22,405 nt of DNA from CAZNMF01 sp035547155. GTDB lineage: Bacteria; Acidobacteriota; Vicinamibacteria; Vicinamibacterales; SCN-69-37. The notes below the pieces were generated by a model, which saw only the letters and a list, made by a program, of their open reading frames with translations, did no database searches and had not been told where the DNA came from. The position numbers and the translations under genes are program-made. Below are positions 14,944-21,274 of the stretch, piece after piece. The stretch spans positions 1 to 22,405 of the forward strand of contig DASZVJ010000176.1 in NCBI GenBank assembly GCA_035547155.1, written 5' to 3'. Every line of letters begins with the position of its first letter. Positions within the stretch are counted from its first letter, which is position 1.

Positions 14944-16533
14944 TTATCGCTTGACGCCAAAACACCAGAGCGTGCCGTCGAACGTCGCGAGATACGCGCG
15001 TCCGTTGGCGATCGTCAGTCCGCTGAAGTGATTCCACGAGGTGATCTGCGTGCCGCTCGACCAGAGCGTCGCGCCGGTCTGCCCATCGAGCGCGTAGAGC
15101 GTCGCGTACGTCGAGTTGGGAATGCGGCGGCCGGGGCCGCTGCTGAGACCGCCGCCGTAGCGGCCACCGCCATAGCGCGCGCCGCCGGGATCGTCCCACG
15201 CGGCGTCCTGTACCGTCTGCGTCGCGTCTTCACCAGACGAGTAGGCGAACACGACGCCGTTGGCGATGACGACTTCCTCCGCCAGGTTCATGTCGGCCGA
15301 GAGCCACGCGGGCGTGAGTTGCCACTTGCCCGCACGCTGCTCGACTTTGTATGCGCCGACGCCGCCGTGCTCCGGCCGGCCGTGCTGAATGGGCGGCGTG
15401 AACTCCTTGCTGACCGGCCCCCAGAACGGCACATCCAGCCACTGCGTGCCGGCGGCGTCCTGCCACGCGCCGAGCGCGCCCCACACGCCGCGGCCGTCGA
15501 ACGATCGCGCGTCGTTGCAGAGCAACGGCGTCGTGTAGAGCGACGTCCGGTGATCCTCGCCGCCGAGCGCGTCGCGGTCGAGCATCCACATGCGGCACTC
15601 CTTGCTCGTGCCGACGAGGAACTTGCGCCCGCGATAGTCGAAGAGGATTGGCGTCGTGTTGACGTCGAGGTCCCGCCGCCACAGCCAGTTCGCATTCGGC
15701 GCCGCGAAGTAGTCGGCGAGCTGCAGCTGCTTGTTCGCGTCGATCTTCACGGCGACGATCGCGTTGCCGAGATTGCGCGTCGACGGGCTGAACTGACCGT
15801 CGCCGGTGCCGAGATAGACGGTACCGTCGGCCGCGACCGACGCGCCACGGCGTCCCCACAATCCGCCGCCAGCCGGAATGAACGTGCTCGCGCGCTTGGT
15901 CGCGAGATCGTACGAGTAGAACGAGTTGATGACGCCGCCGCAGCCCTGGGCGCTGGCGGTGTAGATGACGCCGTCGCGCAGGTTGAGCGCGTACGGCTTG
16001 CCGCCGCCGGGCACGAACTTCTCCGGCGGCGCGACGTCCTTGCCGTCTGCGGCGTTGATCTGACGCAGCCGTCCATCCCACGACACCGCGTAGACGACGT
16101 ACGTCCCCGGCGACGTCTGTGCCATCGCCGGCACCGCGGTCTGTCCGCCCGGACAGAGCGTGTCGGTCGACGGACCGCGCGGCGGCATCTCGTTGTCGAA
16201 GTGCGTGTGCCAGATCTGCGTGCCCGTGGCCACGTCGATGCCGAACAGATCGTCGGTGACGCCGGCGACGATGCCGATCTCCTTGGGGCCGTCGGCGGTC
16301 GTGACGCGCTCGGCGATGAGCGGCGCGAAGAGGTTGTGCATGGCGCGCGGCGTGCTGTCGAGCTTCACCGTCCACAACAGCGTCATGTCCTTCACGTTCG
16401 ACGTCGTGAAGATCTTCTCGTCACGAACCCAGCCGGTCCGCTCGTTGTCGACGCCTTCGGTGAGGAAATCCGTGGCCCAGACCGTCGCACTGCCACACAG
16501 GATCAGTGCCGCGATCAGCGTTCGTGCTCGCAT
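14944..16533 (-). CDS. Secreted PQQ-like beta-propeller protein
   Basis: This 529-residue protein has a signal peptide (RAR, hydrophobic 5-19, cleavage near VWA-TD at 20) and PQQ-like propeller repeats such as GTVYLGTGDGQFSP (237-250) and TLYALDGQTGATLW near the end. It is paralogous to the following gene: both contain a CPGG motif (127-130 here), a GCG motif (197-199) and a GG.DH..LY block (324-333). Further cysteines occur in KECRMW (311-316) and LLCNDA (337-342), possibly structural. A Gly/Arg-rich loop (around residue 480) is inserted in the last blade. It probably acts in the periplasm; a redox role with the upstream FAD oxidase is possible but not shown. AAGGGG five bases before ATG 16533 supports the start. 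The stop is TAA. Confidence 0.85.
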   Translation of the reverse strand: MRARTLIAALILCGSATVWATDFLTEGVDNERTGWVRDEKIFTTSNVKDMTLLWTVKLDSTPRAMHNLFAPLIAERVTTADGPKEIGIVAGVTDDLFGIDVATGTQIWHTHFDNEMPPRGPSTDTLCPGGQTAVPAMAQTSPGTYVVYAVSWDGRLRQINAADGKDVAPPEKFVPGGGKPYALNLRDGVIYTASAQGCGGVINSFYSYDLATKRASTFIPAGGGLWGRRGASVAADGTVYLGTGDGQFSPSTRNLGNAIVAVKIDANKQLQLADYFAAPNANWLWRRDLDVNTTPILFDYRGRKFLVGTSKECRMWMLDRDALGGEDHRTSLYTTPLLCNDARSFDGRGVWGALGAWQDAAGTQWLDVPFWGPVSKEFTPPIQHGRPEHGGVGAYKVEQRAGKWQLTPAWLSADMNLAEEVVIANGVVFAYSSGEDATQTVQDAAWDDPGGARYGGGRYGGGLSSGPGRRIPNSTYATLYALDGQTGATLWSSGTQITSWNHFSGLTIANGRAYLATFDGTLWCFGVKR

Positions 16534-16591
16534 AGCGTCCCCTTCTGGTGTGCGCCGATTCTACGCCCGATGATGCGTCGCGCGCGTGGCG

Positions 16592-18085
16592 TCACCATCG
16601 CGTGTTCTTCGGCGGTCCATAGCCCAGCTTGCCGGGATTCATGATGCCGTCCGGATCCCACGCGTCTTTCAGCGCCTGCATCAGCGCCCAGCCGTCCGGT
16701 CCGTACTGCTTGTGCATGAATCGTCCGAGCTTCAGTCCCACGCCGTGGTGCTCGTTGACGACGCCACCGTGCGCGAGCCCGACTTCGGTGCAGACGTCCC
16801 AGATCCGATCGTGCAGCGCGAGCGCTTCGGCCGGATCGTCGGGCGCCTGCTCGATGTAGAAGCGGTCGTACAGCATCGTGCCCCACTCGTAGAAGTGCGA
16901 GAGATGACACGTGTATCGCGCGCCGTAGGACTTGAACGTTTCCTCGACGGCCTGCTTGCGCGCACGGTAGATCGCGGGGATGTCGCGAAAACGCGCCACC
17001 GTGTCCGTCGTGCCGTAGACGAGCGGCGGCTGCGGCAGCTTGCCTTTCTTGTACGGCTCGTACTTGCCGTCCCACCACGTCTGGCCGGCCGACGGTCCGA
17101 GTGATGTGCCGCCGGCCTGCTCGCACAGACGCGTGATGGCGCGTGCTTCGTAATCGGTCAGCTCTTTCGCGCCGTCGACCATCACGATCATGAGCGTGCC
17201 GATGAACGGCGTGCCGACCCACTCGGCGAGCTTCTTCGAATCGCCTTCGTCGTAGAGCCGGATCACGGCCGGACGCAGGCGGTTGATCATGATGCGGCGT
17301 CCGGCTTCGATGCCCGCGAAGATGTCGGCGAAGCTGAACGAGAGGAACTGCCGCGTCTCGGGCAGCGGATCGAGCCGCATCGCGGCCTGCGTGATCACGC
17401 CGAGCGTGCCTTCCGATCCCACGAACGTCTGCAGCAGATCGCTGCCCGACGCGTGGCTCGGCACCGGCAGCGTCTTCATGACGCGTCCGGGCGGCACGAC
17501 GACTTCGAGCTGCAGCACCTGATCCTCGGCCTTGCCGTACTTCGTGCTGACGACGCCGGAGCCGCGCGCGGCGATGAAGCCGCCGACCGTCGCGCCCATC
17601 GTGTACGAGCCGGGATAGTGCGCGAGCGTGAGGCCGCGCGTGTTCAGCTCTTCTTCGAGCGTCTGTCCGGCGATGCCGACTTCGGTCGTGACGACGAGCG
17701 ACGTCTCGTCGATGTCGACGATCGTCGTCATCCGTCCGAGATCGACGGAGATGCCGCCGTAGAGCGCGAGCGTGCCGCCCTGCGTGCCCGTGCCGCCGCC
17801 GCGCGGCACGATCGGCACCTTCCACGTCGACGCGATGCGGACGATCTCCTTCACTTCCTCCGTCGAGCCCGGACGCACCGCGATGTCGGCCGCGGGCAGA
17901 TCGAGCTTCTTGTAGATCAGAAAGCGCGACATCCACGACCAGTCGTGCGCCTGCGCCTGCAGCTCGGCCGGGTCGGCGGAGATGTGCTCGGCGCCGACGA
18001 CGGCGGCGAGCTCACGATAAATGTGTCCGCGCAGGTACGACGCGCCGCTGACACGATCGACGGGCAAAGACGGTTTCACGGTCAA
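16592..18085 (-). CDS. FAD-binding oxidase (GlcD/AGPS-like, FAD_binding_4 + FAD-oxidase_C)
   Basis: This 497-residue flavoprotein is of the vanillyl-alcohol-oxidase superfamily. FAD-binding signatures are PRGGGTGTQGG (94-104), YPGSYTMGATVGGFIAARG (157-175) and FVGSEGTLGVIT (221-232). The C-terminal half ends with NEHHGVGLKLGRF (444-456) and DPDGIMNPGKL. The histidine pair resembles the HHH motif of alkyl-DHAP synthases more than the GEHG motif of glycolate or lactate oxidases, so the substrate may be an unusual hydroxy acid or sugar derivative. The start is TTG 18085, one base after the Tm-1-like stop, with AAGGAG four bases ahead. GTG 18079 is the alternative, ten bases from the same site. 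No signal peptide is seen. It is coupled to the Tm-1-like gene. Confidence 0.86.
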   Translation of the reverse strand: MTVKPSLPVDRVSGASYLRGHIYRELAAVVGAEHISADPAELQAQAHDWSWMSRFLIYKKLDLPAADIAVRPGSTEEVKEIVRIASTWKVPIVPRGGGTGTQGGTLALYGGISVDLGRMTTIVDIDETSLVVTTEVGIAGQTLEEELNTRGLTLAHYPGSYTMGATVGGFIAARGSGVVSTKYGKAEDQVLQLEVVVPPGRVMKTLPVPSHASGSDLLQTFVGSEGTLGVITQAAMRLDPLPETRQFLSFSFADIFAGIEAGRRIMINRLRPAVIRLYDEGDSKKLAEWVGTPFIGTLMIVMVDGAKELTDYEARAITRLCEQAGGTSLGPSAGQTWWDGKYEPYKKGKLPQPPLVYGTTDTVARFRDIPAIYRARKQAVEETFKSYGARYTCHLSHFYEWGTMLYDRFYIEQAPDDPAEALALHDRIWDVCTEVGLAHGGVVNEHHGVGLKLGRFMHKQYGPDGWALMQALKDAWDPDGIMNPGKLGYGPPKNTRW

Positions 18086-18086
18086 T

Positions 18087-19313
18087 TCACTCCTTGTGCG
18101 CCATCATCGCCACGAACCGTTCCGCGACGAGCCGCGCGAACTCGGCGTCGTTCACGTGATGCGGATGCAGCGACAGCGGGATGTCCGGCCGCACGTGCGC
18201 GCGCAGCTCCGCGACGAACCCGGCGTCGGCGTCCGGATCCCAGAACAGGCCGCCGGGCACGTTCGGGATCGACAGACCTTCGGTCGGCACCATGATCGCG
18301 ACGGGCGCGGTCGCTTCGTTCAAGCGCTGCGCGAAGCGGCGGCCGATCTCGCGCATCTCGTCAGCCGACGTCCGCACGAGCGTGAACTCCGGATTGTGAA
18401 AGTACTCCGGCCGTCCTTTGAGCGATGCGGGAATCGAGTCCGCGCGGCCGTGCGTCGCGAAGTCGATGCCGCCGGGCACGACGACCTGCGGCAATCCCAG
18501 GCGTCCGATCCGGCGCAGACGATCCGGTCCCGCATCATGGAAGCCATGCTGAATCTCGCCGCTGAGCTCGTTCGTCGTGAAGTCGATCACGCCGTCGAAC
18601 AGGCCCTGCTCGGCCAGCTCTTCCATCGCAGGACCGCCGACGCCGTTCGCATGGAAGATCACTGCCTCGTAGCCATGCCCCGCGAGCACGTCCCGCACCG
18701 CCATCACGCCCTTCGTCGTCTGTCCCAGCATCGTGACGGCGATGCGGCGCTGACCGCCTTGAATCTCGAGCACGTGCCCGTCGCGCACCATGCCGGCGAG
18801 CGCGGCTGCGACGTTGTCGAAGATCGTCGTGCTGATCGGGTTCAGGCCGAGGATGTCGATCACCGAATGGATGACGATGATGTCCTTGGTGCCGATGAGG
18901 GGACCGAACTTGCGATGACCGGAGGCGATGGGCGTGACGATGATCTTGGGCACGCCGATGGGCAGGCCCATCATCGCGCTCGCGCCGAGCACCGCGCCTT
19001 CCGCGCCGCCGAGTGTCGCGACGCCGTGCAGACGGCCGTCCGCGTAGAGATCGTGCGCGAGCCGGCGCAGGCCGGCGAGCATGCCGTGGACGGCCTTGCC
19101 GCGGCTGCCCGCTTGACGCAGCGCGTCGATCGTCGTGCCCGAGAGGCGCGCGATCTCTTCACGCGTGACGTCGGGCACGATGTCGAGCGGCTCGCCGAGG
19201 ATGCCGGAGTCGGCGACGATCGTGCCGACGCCGAGGTGTTGAAGCCGATCGCGCAGATACGCGATTTCGGGGCCCTTCGTATCGAGGGTCCCGATCAGCA
19301 GAACCGTGGACAC
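18087..19313 (-). CDS. Tm-1-like ATP-binding protein (UPF0261 family)
   Basis: This 408-residue protein matches the UPF0261/Tm-1-like family over its full length. It starts with the hallmark STVLLIGTLDTKGPEIAYL and contains GVATLGGAEGAVLG, GLPIGVPKIIVTPIASG and VIFHANGVGGPAME. The plant homologue Tm-1 binds ATP and inhibits viral replication; the bacterial role is not established. Bacterial members often sit beside a TIM-barrel partner gene, and here a different TIM-barrel gene precedes it. No signal peptide is visible, so it is cytoplasmic. The start is GTG 19313; AGGGGAC sequence from the adjacent repeat array sits directly upstream and probably supplies the ribosome binding site. The TGA is followed after one base by the TTG of the FAD oxidase gene. 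Confidence 0.88.
   Translation of the reverse strand: MSTVLLIGTLDTKGPEIAYLRDRLQHLGVGTIVADSGILGEPLDIVPDVTREEIARLSGTTIDALRQAGSRGKAVHGMLAGLRRLAHDLYADGRLHGVATLGGAEGAVLGASAMMGLPIGVPKIIVTPIASGHRKFGPLIGTKDIIVIHSVIDILGLNPISTTIFDNVAAALAGMVRDGHVLEIQGGQRRIAVTMLGQTTKGVMAVRDVLAGHGYEAVIFHANGVGGPAMEELAEQGLFDGVIDFTTNELSGEIQHGFHDAGPDRLRRIGRLGLPQVVVPGGIDFATHGRADSIPASLKGRPEYFHNPEFTLVRTSADEMREIGRRFAQRLNEATAPVAIMVPTEGLSIPNVPGGLFWDPDADAGFVAELRAHVRPDIPLSLHPHHVNDAEFARLVAERFVAMMAHKE
18090..18095 (-). promoter_or_regulatory. Ribosome binding site AAGGAG for the FAD oxidase gene
   Basis: AAGGAG on the minus strand lies inside the last codons of the Tm-1-like gene. It is 4 bases from TTG 18085 and 10 bases from GTG 18079. 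Neither spacing is ideal, so it leaves the start open but supports translation initiation at this junction. Confidence 0.5.
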
Positions 19314-19370
19314 GTCCCCTCGTCCCCTGGCCCCTTGGTCCCTTGGTCCCTTGGTCCCTTGGTCCCCTAC
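19314..19370 (-). repeat. Tandem GGGACCAA array filling the TIM-barrel/Tm-1 gap (contains a stop codon)
   Basis: On the minus strand it begins GTAG, then has four perfect 8-bp units (GGGACCAA phase) at 19335-19366, then GGGGCCAGGGGACG and AGGGGAC. TAG at 19367-19369 is the stop of the TIM-barrel gene, and the array ends at the GTG of the Tm-1-like gene. The whole intercistronic spacer is therefore repeat sequence. The unit number could vary by slippage and change spacing or mRNA structure before the downstream gene. Confidence 0.88.
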
Positions 19371-20251
19371 ATATGTTTCCGCAGCGTCTTGACCGTCTCG
19401 TCGACGAGCCAGGAGTAGAACTCGTCGGAGAGATTGCCGGTGCCGTGGTCGATCATGAACTTCAGCTCTTCCGGCGACAGCTCGACGTGGCCCTGTTCCA
19501 TCGCGTTCTTGTACGGATTGGCGGGCGTGCGATCGACCGGCGCGACGAACTCGACGGTCAGCGCGCCGTCGTAGCCAATCTCCTTCAGCGTGCCGATGAT
19601 CTTGCCCCAGTCGAAGGCGCCCATGCCGCAGGCCATGCGGTTGTTGTCGGCGACGTGGAAGTCGTTCAGCCGCGTGCCGGCCTTGCGGATCGCGCCGAGC
19701 ATGTCCTTCTCTTCGATGTTCATGTGGAAGGCGTCGAGACAGATGCCGCAGTACGGACCGACGGCTTCGGCGAGCAGCAGCGCCTGATCGTGCCGGCTGA
19801 GGAAGTACGTCTCGAAGCGATTGAGCGGCTCAATCGCGAGACGGACGCCTTCTTTCAGCCCGTGCTCGTAACACTGCTTCAAGCTCTCGATCGCCCAGCG
19901 CCATTCCTCGTCCGGTGATGCCTCGGGCGTGAGCTTGCCGACGGTGCACGGCACGATCGTGATCTCCTGGCCGCCGAGCTCCTTGACCATCGTGATCGTG
20001 TCCGTCACGTACTTCACGGACATCGCGCGGTTTGCCTCGTTGGCGGTGAGCAGGTTGCGATCGCCCATCATCAGCGTGACGCTGCCCCAGCAGGTCAGTT
20101 TGTGATCCTTCAGCAGCTTGCCGACGTGCTTCGTGTCGTACCGCTCGGGCTCGCCGCTGATCTCGATCGCGTCGTACCCACATTTGGCCAGACGCGCGAT
20201 CGTGACCTCGATCGGCTCAGCTCGCATCCAGTTGTGCATCGCGACTTGCAT
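19367..20251 (-). CDS. TIM-barrel sugar (phosphate) isomerase/epimerase, AP_endonuc_2 family
   Basis: This 294-residue single-domain barrel belongs to the xylose-isomerase-like/AP endonuclease 2 superfamily and is closest in layout to ketose 3-epimerases. The four expected metal ligands are visible: E141 in LAIEPLNRFET, D173 in CLDAFHMNIEE, H199 in NDFHVADNNR and E234 in LTVEFV; H176 is also conserved. Members act on free or phosphorylated sugars, inosose or keto-sugars. Its position directly after a DUF1080 gene suggests a role in handling keto-sugars or their cleavage products. No signal peptide is present. ATG 20251 has a GGAGG nine bases upstream (20261-20265). It lies 55 bp after DUF1080 on the same strand. 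Its TAG stop is the first part of the tandem repeat array. Confidence 0.9.
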   Translation of the reverse strand: MQVAMHNWMRAEPIEVTIARLAKCGYDAIEISGEPERYDTKHVGKLLKDHKLTCWGSVTLMMGDRNLLTANEANRAMSVKYVTDTITMVKELGGQEITIVPCTVGKLTPEASPDEEWRWAIESLKQCYEHGLKEGVRLAIEPLNRFETYFLSRHDQALLLAEAVGPYCGICLDAFHMNIEEKDMLGAIRKAGTRLNDFHVADNNRMACGMGAFDWGKIIGTLKEIGYDGALTVEFVAPVDRTPANPYKNAMEQGHVELSPEELKFMIDHGTGNLSDEFYSWLVDETVKTLRKHM

Positions 20252-20284
20252 CGGGAATTTCCTCCGGTGACGGGCGACGGGCTT

Positions 20285-20310
20285 GGGGCGGCCACAAGGG
20301 CCGCCCCTAC
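20285..20310 (-). repeat. GC-rich hairpin repeat, family A copy 5 (contains the DUF1080 stop)
   Basis: The sequence is identical over 26 bases to copy 4 (9630-9655): GTAGGGGCGGCC, CTTGT loop, GGCCGCCCC. TAG at 20307-20309 terminates the DUF1080 gene. It occupies about half of the 55-bp spacer before the TIM-barrel gene; a short duplicated GACGGGC follows it. Confidence 0.9.
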
Positions 20311-21155
20311 AGCGTCTTTAAATACACGTTGCGAAACTCTACCTTCATTGGCGCGCCCATGTGGAGCTGGAAGCCGAGCCAGCCCTTCGCGGCACGCGCC
20401 GACGTGTCGTCGTCGACGAACAGCGCGCTGACATGGCCGTTCAGCACGTGAATCAGCACGTTGCCGCGCGCGAGGATCTCGAGCTGGTTCCAGTCATCCG
20501 GCTTGATGATGCCCTTGAGGGCATCGCTGTTCTCGAGCGCGGCCAGCGGACCGCGCGGGCCGGCGGCATCGGAGCCGAAATAGCCGAACGATCCGCGCAG
20601 CGCGAGAAAGCCGCGGCCCCGCTCTTCGTAGAGCTGGCCGGTGTACTGGTTCGCGTAGTCGATGTCGGCCTGATAGCCCTTGAGCACCCACTTGCCGATG
20701 TTCTGCGCGCCGCCTTCGGGCAGCTGCACGCTGCGGTACTGCACGCCGCTGTTGGTCGCGTTGATGCGGTACTCGACCTTGAGATCGAAATCCGCAGGCT
20801 CGCCGCCGCGCCAGATCAAAAAAGTGTTCTGCGTGATCGGATGTTCGGCCGTGCTCTGACCGACGATCGTGCCATTCTCCGCGCGCCAGAACGTGGGATC
20901 GCCGTCCCAGCCGCCCAACGTCGTGCCGTCGAAGATCGATCGGAAGCCGGTACGATCGTCGTAGGCGATCGGCGTCCCGCCCTGCGGCGCGCCTCGACCG
21001 CCGGCGCGGCCCGCCGGCGCCTGCCCCGCTGGCGCGCCCGCGCCTTGCGCCGCCGTCCCCGCATCGTTCGCCGCCATCGCGAGCGCGGCAGCCACGCCGA
21101 ACGCGAGCACCGGCACCCGGCACGCACGGAAACCTTCGACCAGCGCACGCGACAT
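20307..21155 (-). CDS. Secreted DUF1080 (3-keto-disaccharide hydrolase-like) protein
   Basis: This 282-residue protein has a signal peptide (hydrophobic 13-28, cleavage near AMA-AND), then an Ala/Gly/Pro linker (38-60), then one DUF1080 concanavalin-like domain (about 70-282). Family signatures are present: FDGTTLGGWDGDPTFWRAENGTIVG (75-99), NSGVQYRS (135-142), YQADID (161-166) and GQLYEERGRG (173-182). DUF1080 proteins are linked to cleavage of 3-keto-glycosides by hydrolysis or elimination; the exact reaction here is not known. It probably acts in the periplasm or on the surface. ATG 21155 has GGAGG six bases upstream and begins the signal peptide. The frame stays open far upstream, but that part is an artefact within the regulator gene. 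The next gene encodes a sugar-isomerase-like enzyme. Confidence 0.9.
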   Translation of the reverse strand: MSRALVEGFRACRVPVLAFGVAAALAMAANDAGTAAQGAGAPAGQAPAGRAGGRGAPQGGTPIAYDDRTGFRSIFDGTTLGGWDGDPTFWRAENGTIVGQSTAEHPITQNTFLIWRGGEPADFDLKVEYRINATNSGVQYRSVQLPEGGAQNIGKWVLKGYQADIDYANQYTGQLYEERGRGFLALRGSFGYFGSDAAGPRGPLAALENSDALKGIIKPDDWNQLEILARGNVLIHVLNGHVSALFVDDDTSARAAKGWLGFQLHMGAPMKVEFRNVYLKTL

Positions 21156-21274
21156 GTCACGCCTCCAGGCCACGCGTTTCAGATCCACTTGAAGCGGACA
21201 CAGCGTCGCACCGACGCCCCATGCGCCGCAAGATCTGATTGATCGCGTTCTGCCGTGTGGAACGAATCGGCGTG
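21156..21274. other. 119-bp gap between the regulator and DUF1080 genes
   Basis: The gap holds the DUF1080 ribosome binding site and a somewhat less GC-rich stretch at about 21170-21260. It is a natural place for a promoter and operator for the DUF1080-onward genes. No clear palindromic operator or sigma box could be assigned. Confidence 0.4.
21162..21166 (-). promoter_or_regulatory. Ribosome binding site GGAGG deciding the DUF1080 start
   Basis: GGAGG on the minus strand lies six bases before ATG 21155. It picks this Met as the start, although the frame remains open for more than 1 kb upstream. Confidence 0.7.

Noticed and set aside
15028..19418. Long plus-strand open frames (15028-16644, 17453-18295, 18021-19418) opposite the propeller, FAD oxidase and Tm-1-like genes
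   Set aside because: Same low-information arginine-rich composition; the minus-strand frames carry clear family motifs and ribosome binding sites.
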